DNA of 64,000 bases from Planctomycetota bacterium (GTDB taxonomy: Bacteria > Planctomycetota > Planctomycetia > Planctomycetales > Planctomycetaceae). The position numbers and the translations under genes are program-made. The stretch's first letter is position 1; each line of letters begins with the position of its first letter. The notes under the pieces were generated by a model. The model saw only the letters and a list, made by a program, of their open reading frames with translations. It ran no database searches and had not been told where the DNA came from. Where the stretch lies: positions 1 to 64,000 of the forward strand of contig QQVO01000069.1 in the NCBI GenBank assembly GCA_003388505.1, given 5' to 3'. Below, one piece after another: positions 36,241 through 46,104 of this stretch.

Positions 36241-37329
36241 CTATTCGGCTTCCGTCGCTTCCTGGGTCCACGCGGCCAGGTCATCCAGCAAACGTTCGGC
36301 GGCGCCGGACGCGATGACCTCCTCCGCGACCTGCGCAGCCGCGCTTGTCGTTTCCGATCGGCCGGCCGCAATGAGCGCGGCGGCGGCGTTCACCTTCACG
36401 ATGTCGGCGGCCGGCCCTTTCCCTCCCGACAGCACGTCCCGTATGACCTGGGCGCTCTCCCCCGGCCCTTCCACCTGGATCGCATCGACCGTACTCTCCG
36501 CGCACCCGAAGTCGGCCGGCGTCCATGTGAATCGTCGCACGTCTCCACCGCTGACGTCGAATACGGTCGTCTCTCCCCACAGCGAGACCTCGTCCAGTTC
36601 ATCCGCGCCGCACACGACGAGTGTTCTCCCCGTTCCCAGTTGCGCGATCGCCTTCGCCAGTTTCTCGGCGGTGGCAACCCGGTTTGCGCCAATCAACTGA
36701 AATTCCGCTCCGGCCGGATTCGTCAACGGACCGAGCAGATTGAAGATCGTCCGAAAACCGAGCGTGCTCCGCACCGGGGCGACATGCTTCATCGCCGTGT
36801 GCATCACCCTGGCAAAACAGAAACCGATCCCGATGGCGTCGATGCAGCGTCCGACCTGCCGCGGAGAGAGCCCGATGTCGACTCCCAGCGCTTCGAGGAC
36901 GTCGGCCGAGCCGCTGGAACTGGAGACCCCGCGGTTGCCGTGCTTCGCAACCGGCACGCCGGCCGCCGCCACAACCAGCGCCGCCGCCGTGCTGATGTTG
37001 AAAGTGTGCAGTCGATCCCCTCCCGTGCCGCAGGTGTCGATCAGCCCCCGCCTCGACGTCGGAATCACGGCCGCGTGTTCCCGCATCGCCATCGCCGCGC
37101 CCGCGACGTCGTCCGCCGACTCACCGGCGACCGCCAGCGCAGTCAGCAGAGCCGCCACCTCCGCTTCACCGCATTCACCGTCCATCACGGCAGTCACGGC
37201 GGCATGCATCATTTCCGGAGTTCGCGGTCTCCCGGAAAGGACGGCGTCGAGCACTCGTGCAATCGGCGCATTCACCAGTTGTTCCTCCACCTGCAAGAAG
37301 TCGAATCGTTCCCCATCTTCATCGATCAC
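36241..37329 (-). CDS. trpD: Anthranilate phosphoribosyltransferase
   Basis: A 362-residue TrpD, which joins anthranilate and PRPP in tryptophan synthesis. The PRPP-binding loop is DTCGTGGDRLHTFNIST and the anthranilate-site signature is KHGNRGVSSSSGSADVLEALG. NLLGPLTNPAGAEFQLIG and GADELDEVSLWG complete the family pattern. The start is a GTG at 37329; the N-terminal ~25 residues are longer than in E. coli-type enzymes. No other trp gene is in the window, so the pathway genes are dispersed. The DE pair of GADELDEV supplies the metal-binding acids. Confidence 0.93.
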   Translation of the reverse strand: MIDEDGERFDFLQVEEQLVNAPIARVLDAVLSGRPRTPEMMHAAVTAVMDGECGEAEVAALLTALAVAGESADDVAGAAMAMREHAAVIPTSRRGLIDTCGTGGDRLHTFNISTAAALVVAAAGVPVAKHGNRGVSSSSGSADVLEALGVDIGLSPRQVGRCIDAIGIGFCFARVMHTAMKHVAPVRSTLGFRTIFNLLGPLTNPAGAEFQLIGANRVATAEKLAKAIAQLGTGRTLVVCGADELDEVSLWGETTVFDVSGGDVRRFTWTPADFGCAESTVDAIQVEGPGESAQVIRDVLSGGKGPAADIVKVNAAAALIAAGRSETTSAAAQVAEEVIASGAAERLLDDLAAWTQEATEAE

Positions 37330-37538
37330 CCCTCAGCTTTCCACCTGCGGAACGAGCGTCGACCTGCGGTCCGTCTCCAAACCGCAAACGCCGAACCGTC
37401 CACGCGACGCCGGCACGCGATTCACAATCCCCTCCGTCTTCCCCCAAGCGCGGTCCTTGAAACCGGCTCGATTCCGGCCGTACAATCGCCGGCGCTGACG
37501 AATGGTCTCCCCCTCGAGGTTCCCGCATCACAAGGGCC

Positions 37539-38894
37539 ATGGCGCACAAAAAAAGCGACATTCGGATCGTCGACGTTGTTTTCGAATCGGAGGAGTGTCC
37601 CTTCCGGTCGCCGTTGAAGTTCGGCGGTCGCGTCATGAGCACGTCCCGGCTGATGAACGCCCGCGTCACGGTCGAAACGCGCGGCGGCCAGCACGCGACC
37701 GGCATGGGAAGTATGCCGGTCGGAAATATCTGGGCCTGGCCCACCGACGCCGTCGATCCCGCCGACACCGAACGGGCCATGCTCGAGTTCGGCCAGAGAG
37801 TGGCCAGATTGACCGACGGGTTTGACGAATTCGGGCATCCCGTCGGAGTGCTGTGGCATATCTCGGCGGAGTACGATCACCTCGCACGCGCCATCGCATC
37901 ACAACTGAACATTGCCGAACCGTTGCCCCTCCTCGCCCAGTTGGTCGCCGCCAGCCCGCTCGACGCCGCCATTCACGACGCCTACGGACGCGTGAACGGG
38001 ATCAACAGCTACAACGCGCTGTCGGCCGACTTCATGAATCACGACCTGTCCCACTTCCTCGACGAGCAGTTCGAGGGGGAGTTTCTCGACCAGTACACGC
38101 TCCGCGAGCCCAAGCCGCGGATGCCGCTGTACCATCTCGTCGGCGCCCTCGACCCGCTCACCGAAAGCGACGTCGACTCCCCGATCGGCGACGGACTGCC
38201 CGAAACGCTCGGGGAGTGGATCGCCTATAACGGGCTCACGCACCTGAAGATCAAGCTCAACGGGGACGACCTCGACTGGGACGTCGATCGCGTCCTGTCG
38301 GTTGACCGCGTCGCCGAGGAAGCGCAGTCCGCCCGCGGCTGCGAAGAGTGGTTCTACTCCACCGACTTCAACGAAAAATGCGAAAACGTCGAATACATTC
38401 TGAGCTTTCTGAATCGCATCCAGGAACAATCGCCGGCCGCCTTCGAGCGGATTCAATACATCGAACAGCCGACCAACCGCGATCTGAAGTCGCATCCGGA
38501 AAACAAAATGCACGAGGCGGCCGAACTGAAGCCGATCGTGATTGACGAATCGCTCGTCGACTACGAAGCGCTGCTGCTGGCGCGGGAGCAGGGTTACACG
38601 GGCGTGGCCCTCAAAGCCTGCAAAGGCCACACCGAGGCCCTCTTCGCCGCCGCCGCCGCGCAGAAATTCGGCATGTTCCTCTGCGTCCAGGACCTCACCT
38701 GTCCGGGATATTCCTTCCTCCACTCCGCCAGCCTCGCCGCCAGAGTCCCCGGCGTCGCCGCCATCGAAGGCAACGGGCGGCAGTATTGCCCCGCAGCCAA
38801 TACGTCATGGGCCCGCCAGGTGCCCGACATGTTCGAGATCACTGACGGAACCGTCGGCACCGGATGCCTCGACGGCATCGGCCTCGGATTCTGA
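37539..38894 (+). CDS. Enolase-superfamily protein (mandelate racemase/muconate lactonizing type)
   Basis: A 451-residue protein starting at the ATG at 37539. The N-terminal capping region contains FGGRVMSTSRLMNARVTVET. The barrel has THLKIKLNG (Lys base position), FYSTDFNEKC, IQYIEQPTNRD (metal-binding Glu), PIVIDESLVDYEALL (Asp-Glu) and GVALKACKGHTEALF (second Lys). This fits enolase-superfamily dehydratases, racemases or epimerases acting on sugar acids or dipeptides. The residues after the second Lys differ from well-known subgroups, so the reaction is not assigned. It is divergent from trpD with ~210 bp between. Confidence 0.8.
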   Translation: MAHKKSDIRIVDVVFESEECPFRSPLKFGGRVMSTSRLMNARVTVETRGGQHATGMGSMPVGNIWAWPTDAVDPADTERAMLEFGQRVARLTDGFDEFGHPVGVLWHISAEYDHLARAIASQLNIAEPLPLLAQLVAASPLDAAIHDAYGRVNGINSYNALSADFMNHDLSHFLDEQFEGEFLDQYTLREPKPRMPLYHLVGALDPLTESDVDSPIGDGLPETLGEWIAYNGLTHLKIKLNGDDLDWDVDRVLSVDRVAEEAQSARGCEEWFYSTDFNEKCENVEYILSFLNRIQEQSPAAFERIQYIEQPTNRDLKSHPENKMHEAAELKPIVIDESLVDYEALLLAREQGYTGVALKACKGHTEALFAAAAAQKFGMFLCVQDLTCPGYSFLHSASLAARVPGVAAIEGNGRQYCPAANTSWARQVPDMFEITDGTVGTGCLDGIGLGF

Positions 38895-38914
38895 ATCGCC
38901 GCCGGGCAGTTCCA

Positions 38915-39922
38915 TCAATCGGACGGAATCTCCACCCAGCAACGATCGCGGGCCGCCGTCAACAAGGCCCGGTTGACTCGCAGCGTCTGGCGGGCCTCGT
39001 CCAGCGTGCAGGCCGCTTTCATCTTGCCCTCGATCGCATCCAGAGTCTGGTTGGCCTGGATCACGAACAGATCGTCTCGCTCGAATTCAAAGCGGCTCTG
39101 TTCCCGCCACTCCTCTCCCGGCTCAGTCGCGATCGCCCAGCGATGGCGATGCCCTTCGTACAGCAACGTGCCGTTTTCACAAACAACCGAGATTCTCGTC
39201 TCGTTCGCCGCCTGATGCTGGTTCATGCTGTACGACGTCATGACGTCCCCATTGCGGGCCAACGCGTTCACCGTGTCTTCGACGTCGACCCCGTCCAGCA
39301 GAAGATGCGCCGCGTCGGCCGCAACCGCCGTCGTCCGGCCGACGATCCATTCCACGGCGTTCACCAAGTGCGTCAGCGCGTCCTGAATCGCCCCGCCGCC
39401 CGTCTCGTGCCGCGTGTAATACGTCTCCCGGTATGCTGGTCGATAGTGCGGGAAATGCTGCCCCGACTGCACACTCACCTGCAGCGGTCGGCCGAAACGG
39501 TTAGACCGCACGGTTTCCCGAATCTCACCCAGCACCGGATGGGCCCGGTACACGTACGCCACGCCGGCGTACAGTTCGCGGTCCGCAATGAGCGAGATCA
39601 ACTCCGCGACGCCCTCTTCACTCACGCTCAGCGGCTTCTCCAACAGCAGATGAGCCCCCGCCTCCGCAACCTGCCGCCCCTGCGAAATATGCAGATGCGC
39701 CGGCGTGCAGACCACCACAAGGTCCGGCCGCTCCGCCAGAGCCGCCGTCAGATCATCGGACGTGAACGACAGGCCATATGTCTCCCCCACCCGCCCACGC
39801 GTTGCGGCGTCGATTTCGCACAACATCAACTCGGCGCGGCCGGTCTTCTGAAAGCAACGAACATGCCGCTCGCCGATCGAACCTCCGCCCACAACCAGAA
39901 CGCGATGGTTAGACTCGGACAT
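38915..39922 (-). CDS. Gfo/Idh/MocA family oxidoreductase
   Basis: A 335-residue NAD(P)-dependent oxidoreductase. The Rossmann start is RVLVVGGGSIGERHVRCF. The family motif EKPLSVSEEG follows LVVVCTPAHLHISQG. The C-terminal domain contains GGGAIQDALTHLVNAVEW, in which the Asp-His pair corresponds to the catalytic region. Such enzymes oxidise or reduce sugars, inositols and sugar nucleotides. It is convergent with the enolase-superfamily gene and may act on related sugar acids, which is inference from adjacency only. Confidence 0.87.
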   Translation of the reverse strand: MSESNHRVLVVGGGSIGERHVRCFQKTGRAELMLCEIDAATRGRVGETYGLSFTSDDLTAALAERPDLVVVCTPAHLHISQGRQVAEAGAHLLLEKPLSVSEEGVAELISLIADRELYAGVAYVYRAHPVLGEIRETVRSNRFGRPLQVSVQSGQHFPHYRPAYRETYYTRHETGGGAIQDALTHLVNAVEWIVGRTTAVAADAAHLLLDGVDVEDTVNALARNGDVMTSYSMNQHQAANETRISVVCENGTLLYEGHRHRWAIATEPGEEWREQSRFEFERDDLFVIQANQTLDAIEGKMKAACTLDEARQTLRVNRALLTAARDRCWVEIPSD

Positions 39923-39967
39923 TTCACCCTTCCATCATCATTCCGGTTGCCGGCAGCATACGCCAAC

Positions 39968-41698
39968 TCACAGTGCTCGCCCCTGCGTGAGTGATTCGAT
40001 CAATGATCGCAGAGTCTCCTCGGGATAGAGCGCATAGGAGTACTCCCGATCCTGCAAGACTCGATTGGCGGCCAGCTTGTCTTCGACCTCGCGAAGTTGC
40101 GCCGCAAGTCTGGCGCGGTAGTCCTCTCCGTGGGCCGCCAGTTGCTCGTTGATCTCGCGGAATTCGAGGTAGCGGGCGCGGTTTTTCGTGCGCCGCAAGC
40201 GGCGCTGTCGGAAGGAAAGGTCGTCCACCCGCGCGGACTCCTGCCGTTCAATCAACGCGTGCTTCCGGCGGACGAGGTCTGTGACATCCCCGTCGACGAC
40301 GTGTCGCTCCGGGTTGAACCGCGCGTCTCGCAGCTTGCGGCGAAGCTCCCGCGCATCGTGCTGTGCGACGGGGTAGGTTTTCCCTACCGGAAGGTGCAGC
40401 GTCGCGGTCGCCATCAGGAATCGCGGCGGTTCGATTCCGAAGAACCGATGGATGATCCGGTCGGTCATCTCGTCGTACTTCGCTCCTCCGATGCCGTGCA
40501 CGAACAGGTCGCTGAGACAGAGTCGGGCGAAGAGCGTGGTCGTCAGGGCGCGGGTCCGGAAACGGACGCCCTGCGCGGGCAACTGTTCCAGTCCTTCGAC
40601 CGCGCAACAGGCATCCATCTCAGGCGTCAGCCGCAAGGTGGCGAAGACGTCGGCGCCGTCGGAGAGCTGGAGTTCGTTGCCGGTCTGCCGGGCGAAGACG
40701 CGGCTGCGGTGCTGTTGGCCTTCGCGCCACATCCAGAACGGCGCTTCCAGCCAGCCGTCGAGTTCGGCCAATTCGGGAACGGGGTGCGACCGGCTCCTGA
40801 TCCTGTTTACTTTACGGTATTGCCACAGCACTTCGTTATGGATCTCGCGAAACCGCGGCAGATGCGCCAGCAGATGGCTGGCAAACCACAGGAAGGCCGG
40901 CTGCCGGCACATGCGGCTTAGCGGCAACTCCAGGTTTTCGAGCCCAAAGCGGCGTTCCGCCGACTGACGAGCGGCAGTCAGACAGTCGCTGAGGGATCCA
41001 CTTTCTTCGCTGTATCTCACGGCCACAGGCCACATCTCGGCCACCACGGGGCGAACTTGCCAGTTCGACATGTGTGCGACGGCCCGCTCTCCGAAGGAGC
41101 GGAAGAGCTTCAGGTCGGCGATCGTCGCGTCCTCCCAGGGCTGCGACGGACAGGGAACATCGTAGGGGAGCCACGCGGCCGCAGGGCGTCCCGGCGCGCC
41201 GCCGGGAATCTTGACCGCCCGCGAGGAGACGGTGTCGTTATCGACGATGAGATTGAGGCCGGTCCCGCTCGCCCGGTCTGCCATTCGCCCGAGCACGAAG
41301 TTCTTGACCCAGACGCCGGGGTGAAACAGCGCCGGCTGATGTCCTCCGGCGAACACAAGCTGTGAGCCGTCGGGAACTTCTCGCCGTTCGCCGGTGATCT
41401 GAGACGTGTAATCGGCCGCTGCACGAAGGCAGCCCTCGCGAGCCCAAGCGCGAAGATGTTCCAAAGTTCGTCCCTGGAGATCGAGGCGTTCCGCTGCGAG
41501 CCGGTCATGAGTCTCGCGGGCGCTGCGGCACGCCGCGGCCAGCGGGACGCTCATCAGAATGCGTCCGTTCTCCGAGGGCGCCCGGAATCGTTGGGGCGTC
41601 CAGGCATCTTCGGCCGTATCGGTCCCGCGATCACGTTCCGTCGCCGCTTGCGGCTTCAGCCCTGCTGAGGTGGGATCAGGCGGAACGGCGGCCGGCAT
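39968..41698 (-). CDS. Uncharacterised protein, distantly BshC-like pattern
   Basis: About 576 residues from the ATG at 41698; a start at 41776 would overlap the upstream glycosyltransferase by 40 bp, and one at 41554 (MSVPLAAACRSARET) is also possible. No domain was firmly recognised. Notable segments are LVFAGGHQPALFHPGVW, NLIVDNDTVSSRAVKIPGG, GIGGAKYDEMTDRIIHRFFG and a C-terminal charged region (~470-576) predicted to be coiled coil (EDYRARLAAQLREVEDKLAA). The HQP motif near a GxxxxxK region followed by an acidic turn faintly recalls bacillithiol synthase BshC; this is weak. It lies in a row with a GT2 (upstream) and a Gfo/Idh/MocA gene (downstream), all on the minus strand. Confidence 0.6.
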   Translation of the reverse strand: MPAAVPPDPTSAGLKPQAATERDRGTDTAEDAWTPQRFRAPSENGRILMSVPLAAACRSARETHDRLAAERLDLQGRTLEHLRAWAREGCLRAAADYTSQITGERREVPDGSQLVFAGGHQPALFHPGVWVKNFVLGRMADRASGTGLNLIVDNDTVSSRAVKIPGGAPGRPAAAWLPYDVPCPSQPWEDATIADLKLFRSFGERAVAHMSNWQVRPVVAEMWPVAVRYSEESGSLSDCLTAARQSAERRFGLENLELPLSRMCRQPAFLWFASHLLAHLPRFREIHNEVLWQYRKVNRIRSRSHPVPELAELDGWLEAPFWMWREGQQHRSRVFARQTGNELQLSDGADVFATLRLTPEMDACCAVEGLEQLPAQGVRFRTRALTTTLFARLCLSDLFVHGIGGAKYDEMTDRIIHRFFGIEPPRFLMATATLHLPVGKTYPVAQHDARELRRKLRDARFNPERHVVDGDVTDLVRRKHALIERQESARVDDLSFRQRRLRRTKNRARYLEFREINEQLAAHGEDYRARLAAQLREVEDKLAANRVLQDREYSYALYPEETLRSLIESLTQGRAL

Positions 41699-41736
41699 CG
41701 CGCGGAATCCAGACGTCTGAGAGGATTGAACGGCGG

Positions 41737-42492
41737 TCACGGGGCGGCGGCGCCTGCTGCGGCGGGCTTCCCGCACTCCATGGAAAACTCATCCATCTCG
41801 CGCTTGAGCACCTCGCGGTAGTACCTCAGCCGACGTTCGGAATCGTCGAGAGACCCGCCGAAGGAGCGCTCTTCATCGAGATAGATCAGAGGCACCGGAA
41901 ATTCGACGATTCGCAGTCCGTGCCGGACCGCCTGGACCCAGAGTTGCAGCGGCATGGCATAGCCGGGTTCCGTCACGTCGAACCGCGTGAGGGCCAGCGG
42001 GCTGTAAGCCTTGAAGCCGCAGAAGGCGTCGGTCAGCTCAAGCTGAAAGCACTCGTTGAGCTGCCGGGTGATCTCCATGTTGATCCGCCGCCGCGCTTCC
42101 GGTGGCCGGCTGTCGCCGGGGAACGGCTTGAGATAACGGCTGCCCGAGACGATGTCCGCGCTTTCACCGTCCGCCGGTTGCAACGCTGCGACCAGTTGCG
42201 GGATCAGTTGCGGCTCATGCTGTCCGTCGCAGTCGATCGTCACCAGCGCGTCATACTCCTGGGCCAGCGTGAATTCGAACGCCGTCCGCAAGGCGGCGCC
42301 GTACCCCTGATTTCCCTCGTGATGAACGACCTGGAGATCGGGGAGGGAATCGAGCAGCTCCGAAGTCCCGTCGGTCGAACCATCATCGACGACGAGGATG
42401 TCGCGACAATGCTTGCGCACCTCTCGCAGCACGTTTTCCACGTGGGAGACTTCATTGAAGACCGGCAGGGCCGTCAGATAATTCCGCATCAT
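41737..42492 (-). CDS. Family 2 glycosyltransferase (DPM1/DPG synthase-like)
   Basis: A 251-residue GT-A enzyme. LTALPVFNEVSHVENVL is the nucleotide-binding start, ILVVDDGSTDGTSELLD the first Asp motif and VTIDCDGQHEPQLIPQL the DxD-like metal site. GSRYLKPFPGDSR and TDAFCGFKAYSP match polyprenyl-phosphate mannose/glucose synthases. No C-terminal membrane span is seen. The product may be a polyprenyl-phosphate sugar usable by GT-C enzymes such as the GT39-like protein in this window, which is inference. It is divergent from sodA. Confidence 0.88.
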   Translation of the reverse strand: MMRNYLTALPVFNEVSHVENVLREVRKHCRDILVVDDGSTDGTSELLDSLPDLQVVHHEGNQGYGAALRTAFEFTLAQEYDALVTIDCDGQHEPQLIPQLVAALQPADGESADIVSGSRYLKPFPGDSRPPEARRRINMEITRQLNECFQLELTDAFCGFKAYSPLALTRFDVTEPGYAMPLQLWVQAVRHGLRIVEFPVPLIYLDEERSFGGSLDDSERRLRYYREVLKREMDEFSMECGKPAAAGAAAP

Positions 42493-42616
42493 GCAATAGT
42501 CTCATCGTGAAGCCGCAGGAGTCGCCGTGGTTCCGCGCTGACACCCGAACCGTTCATTCTAGACGTCGGCGGTGGTGCGTCAAATCGCTGAGCGATTCCC
42601 TGGAGCGCCGAGCGAC

Positions 42617-42638
42617 GCGCTCCCCTGCGGGTCGCGGC
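42617..42638 (-). repeat. 22-bp repeat, copy 2 (inverted)
   Basis: Exact reverse complement of 35149-35170, located in the divergent region between the GT2 gene and sodA. Confidence 0.6.
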
Positions 42639-42663
42639 TGAACGGAATTACCCGCCGCGACGG

Positions 42664-42691
42664 TTGTGACTGAGGTTCAGGCTTCTAGAAT
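42664..42691 (+). promoter_or_regulatory. Sigma-70-like promoter for sodA
   Basis: TTGTGA at 42664-42669 and TAGAAT at 42686-42691 are separated by 16 bp, about 75 bp upstream of the sodA ATG. Confidence 0.45.
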
Positions 42692-42764
42692 GAGGTGGCT
42701 GCCCATGGTTTTAACGCGCAGACCCTGTGTGCGCGACACCGAACATCAACTGAGGATCAGCACG

Positions 42765-43373
42765 ATGGCTTACACTCTTCCCGACCTGCCGTATGCGTAT
42801 GACGCTCTTGAACCGCACATCGACGCGCGGACGATGGAGATTCATCACACGAAACATCACCAGGCCTACATCAACAAGGTCAACGACGCTCTGGAAGGCC
42901 ACCCGGATCTCGCTTCGAAATCGATCGACGATCTCGTCGCCGGACTGTCGAGCGTGCCGGAGGACATTCGGACGGCTGTGCGGAACAACGGCGGCGGACA
43001 TGCGAATCACTCGCTGTTCTGGACCGTGATGGGCCCGAACGCCGGCGGCAGCCCTTCGGGGGATCTCGCTGCTGCGATCGATTCGACCTTCGGCAGCTTC
43101 GACAATTTCAAGGAGCAGTTCGCAAACGCGGCCGCCACAAGGTTCGGCAGCGGATGGGCCTGGTTGTCGCACGGCGACGGAAAGATCCTTGTCGAAAGCA
43201 CTCCCAACCAGGATTCTCCGCTTTCGGAAGGCCGCACGCCGCTGCTGGGCCTGGATGTGTGGGAGCACGCCTACTACCTGAACTACCAGAACAAGCGGCC
43301 TGACTACATCGCCGCGTTCTGGAACGTCGTCAATTGGGATGCTGTCGCGAGTCGGTTTTCGGCTGCGAAGTAA
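42765..43373 (+). CDS. sodA: Superoxide dismutase (Mn type)
   Basis: A 202-residue Fe/Mn superoxide dismutase from the ATG at 42765, with GAGGA upstream; the longer frame contains the promoter. Metal ligands lie in [10 protein letters not shown] (first His), [13 protein letters not shown] (second His) and [13 protein letters not shown] (Asp and His). The pattern GPNAGG together with NQDSPLSEG fits the Mn-specific group; metal choice is inferred. No signal peptide is seen, so it acts in the cytoplasm. It removes superoxide to peroxide and oxygen. It precedes hemL by 94 bp on the same strand. Confidence 0.95.
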   Translation: MAYTLPDLPYAYDALEPHIDARTMEIHHTKHHQAYINKVNDALEGHPDLASKSIDDLVAGLSSVPEDIRTAVRNNGGGHANHSLFWTVMGPNAGGSPSGDLAAAIDSTFGSFDNFKEQFANAAATRFGSGWAWLSHGDGKILVESTPNQDSPLSEGRTPLLGLDVWEHAYYLNYQNKRPDYIAAFWNVVNWDAVASRFSAAK

Positions 43374-43467
43374 ATCCCGACGGGGACCACCGACGTCACC
43401 GAAGCCAGCCGCGGAAGTGCGCGGCTGGCTTCATTTTGAGACCGGACAAGGGGCAGGAAACCGCCAG

Positions 43468-44751
43468 ATGAATCGCGAGAAGAGCCGCGCCGAATTCGCC
43501 CGCGCGTCGCGCATCATTCCGGGAGGAGTGAACAGTCCGGCCCGCGCGTTCGGCGCGGTGGGCGGCGATCCCCTCATCATTGAACGCGGCGACGCGGCGC
43601 TTCTGACCGATCTCGATGGAAACGAGTTGATCGACTACGTCGGTTCGTGGGGGCCGCATATTCTCGGTCACCGCCGGCCCGAAGTCATCGCCGCGATCCA
43701 AGACGTGCTGGCCGGCGGGACAAGTTTCGGCGCGCCCACGCAACTCGAGACGCAGCTTGCCGAATTGATCGTCGACGCCGTCCCGTCGGTGGAGAAGGTG
43801 CGGATGGTCAATTCAGGGACCGAGGCGACGATGAGCGCGGTTCGGCTCGCACGAGGGTTTACCGGCCGGGACGCGGTCGTCAAATTCGCAGGCTGCTACC
43901 ACGGACACGTCGACAGTTTGCTGGTGCAGGCCGGCAGTGGGGCGCTGACTCACGGCGTGCCGTCGAGTCCGGGCATTCCGGCCGGATGCACAAGCGATAC
44001 GCTCTCGGCCGAATTCAACGACGCCGAAGGGCTCGCCGCACTGTTCGAGGAACGCGGAGACGACATTGCGGCGGTGATTCTTGAGCCGGTCGTCGGCAAT
44101 ATGGGGGTGGTTCTTCCGCAGGATGGATTTCTGAAGGCGTGCCGCGAACTCTGCACGCGGCACGGCGCGGTCCTCATTTTCGATGAAGTGATGACCGGCT
44201 TTCGTCTGTCGTACGGAGGAGCGCAGGAACTGTTCGGCGTGACTCCCGATCTGACAACGCTCGGCAAGATCGTCGGGGGTGGTTTGCCGGTCGGCGCTTA
44301 CGGCGGCCGGGCCGACATCATGGACAAGGTTTCGCCCGTGGGGCCGGTCTACCAGGCGGGGACGCTGTCGGGAAATCCGCTGGCGATGGCTTCCGGGATC
44401 GCGACTCTGACCGTGCTGAAGAACGAGTCACCCTATACGCGGCTGGATGAGATGACCGGCGGCCTCGTCGCCGGCATTGAGGCCGCCGCCGACCACGCGG
44501 GTCTGCCGCATCAGACGGCGCGATGCGGGAGCATGTTCACGTTGTTCTTCAACCCGGAGCCGGTGACGAACTACGGCGTTGCGTCGCAGAGCGATACCGA
44601 ACGGTTTGCGAAGTATTTTCAGGGAATGCTGGAACGTGGCGTCTATCTGCCGTGCAGCCAGTTTGAAGCGAACTTCGTCTCCGCAGCGCATACCGAGGAG
44701 CAGATTTCGCAGACGGTCGCCGCGGCGCGAGAGGTCTTGTCGTCGTTGTGA
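43468..44751 (+). CDS. hemL: Glutamate-1-semialdehyde 2,1-aminomutase
   Basis: A 427-residue PLP enzyme of the C5 haem pathway, started at the ATG at 43468 with AGGA upstream. [15 protein letters not shown] is the family N-terminal signature. [22 protein letters not shown] and [17 protein letters not shown] bind PLP phosphate. [11 protein letters not shown] carries the PLP-pyridine Asp, and the Schiff-base lysine is in [18 protein letters not shown]. It makes 5-aminolevulinate from glutamate-1-semialdehyde, the product of HemA encoded at 54380. The two C5 genes are about 10 kb apart. Confidence 0.96.
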   Translation: MNREKSRAEFARASRIIPGGVNSPARAFGAVGGDPLIIERGDAALLTDLDGNELIDYVGSWGPHILGHRRPEVIAAIQDVLAGGTSFGAPTQLETQLAELIVDAVPSVEKVRMVNSGTEATMSAVRLARGFTGRDAVVKFAGCYHGHVDSLLVQAGSGALTHGVPSSPGIPAGCTSDTLSAEFNDAEGLAALFEERGDDIAAVILEPVVGNMGVVLPQDGFLKACRELCTRHGAVLIFDEVMTGFRLSYGGAQELFGVTPDLTTLGKIVGGGLPVGAYGGRADIMDKVSPVGPVYQAGTLSGNPLAMASGIATLTVLKNESPYTRLDEMTGGLVAGIEAAADHAGLPHQTARCGSMFTLFFNPEPVTNYGVASQSDTERFAKYFQGMLERGVYLPCSQFEANFVSAAHTEEQISQTVAAAREVLSSL

Positions 44752-44843
44752 TGTTTGACGGACGTTAATCGCCGTCGTTTCTCGGTCGTGCGCGCGGCCG
44801 GTGCGTTCGCGGCTTTGGAATTCGCGTGGGTCGGGGAGGAAAC

Positions 44844-45653
44844 TTACCAGCCATCGGCCCGGACGGGATCGACCTGTTGCATCCCGGTGACGCGGATGAT
44901 GAGGACGCGTTCTGATCCCCCGCCGCCCTCTTCGTCGAAGAAGAACAGGCTGCCGATGGAATCAGGTTGGCCCCGCCCTGCCCCGAGCACGAGAATCTCG
45001 CCGAGGTTCATCTGCAGGTCGATGCGCTGCTCGTAGAGTTCGTCGATCTGTTGCGCCTTCTTGAACGTCCATTGCTGGTCGGAGGCGACCCGCCGCACTT
45101 GAGATTCGCCGTGGTGAATCTCGGGCAGCACCTGAAGCCTCACCCAGCCCTCCTGGTCTCGTTGGGCAGAGACTCGCAACACACATCGGGCCGAGTCGTA
45201 GCGCCGGGTGCTTTCGCCCTGGAGGGCGGGCGTCTGGAATTCGACCGGCGCGTCGTAGACGGCGGCTTCGAGTTCCGCCGAGTCGCCGGAGAGGAGCGTG
45301 AACTCCTGGTATCTGGTTTTCTGTGCGGCGCTGCCGGTCTCTTTGTCACTGACGATGGCGCGAATCTGGCGTGGTGGATTGGAGGGCGTGAGTCCGCAGC
45401 GGAATCCCGCCTTGCGAAGCCGCACCGAGGTCTGCGCGTCGATGCCGCCGCCTTCAGCGATGCCGCTCCATAAGGCCTCTCCGACGAGGATGTCACCGCG
45501 CGGGCGCTCGACGAAGTAAACCTGCAGTTCGATCCCGTCTTTAGGGGCCACGAGGGGCGAGAGGACGGAGCGCTCCGTCTGCTGGGTCTTCCGAACGTTG
45601 AGTGGTTCACAGCCCGAGGCGATCACTGCAAGGATGAGAAGCAGGGGCGCCAT
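44844..45653 (-). CDS. Lipoprotein of unknown function
   Basis: About 269 residues from the ATG at 45653, giving a signal peptide with lipobox IASGC; an upstream start at 45737 would add an Arg-rich stretch. The mature protein begins EPLNVRKTQQTERSVLSPLV. Segments include IELQVYFVERPRGD and RVSAQRDQEGWVRLQVLPEIHHG, then DELYEQRIDLQMNLGEILVLG. It ends with a predicted beta strand after a Gly-rich acidic patch (FFDEEGGGGSERVLIIRV). The late beta-rich part faintly resembles secretin-type segments, but no family is assigned. It is convergent with hemL. Confidence 0.65.
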   Translation of the reverse strand: MAPLLLILAVIASGCEPLNVRKTQQTERSVLSPLVAPKDGIELQVYFVERPRGDILVGEALWSGIAEGGGIDAQTSVRLRKAGFRCGLTPSNPPRQIRAIVSDKETGSAAQKTRYQEFTLLSGDSAELEAAVYDAPVEFQTPALQGESTRRYDSARCVLRVSAQRDQEGWVRLQVLPEIHHGESQVRRVASDQQWTFKKAQQIDELYEQRIDLQMNLGEILVLGAGRGQPDSIGSLFFFDEEGGGGSERVLIIRVTGMQQVDPVRADGW

Positions 45654-45748
45654 TCTCCGCGCGCGAGGACTTCCATGCGCCGTGCGAGACCGGCGCAAAG
45701 CTCTGTGGGGAGGGAAAAGACCGTCAGACCGCGTCATGCGATGTGGCT

Positions 45749-45852
45749 TATTGCGTTTTGCGAATCAGTGTTGGCGATCTGTCTCGCGGATTCTCGTCCT
45801 CGACAGTGCAAACACCGCTCGACGCGGACACATGGTAGAGCGATTCGCTCTA
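45749..45852 (+). repeat. 104-bp intergenic repeat family 1, copy 2
   Basis: Same length and register as 28559-28662 and 50897-51000. The right-end palindrome is TAGAGCGATTCGCTCTA (45836-45852), where both arms differ from copy 1 in a way that keeps pairing. It lies in the divergent region between the lipoprotein gene and the FkbM gene (45654-46104), which holds nothing else recognised. Confidence 0.8.
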
Positions 45853-46104
45853 GCGCCGCAGGGCGACTTGCGTCGCCTCACTTCAGCGGCTGTTTCCTGC
45901 GTGAGATGAGAAGTGGAGGGGCGTGGGGGTATATCGCGAAATCGGCCGCGCTGTCAATTGCCGCCGCTTGAGTGAAGGCCTGCTTGAGGCCCAAACGGGA
46001 AACTGAGATTGCCGAAAACGGCCGAAAATACTACGAGTGTCGTGTCTCCCTCTCGCCGGGGGAAAGCACAACCCGATTCCGGGCAGGGACTTGGGGGAAG
46101 CGAC

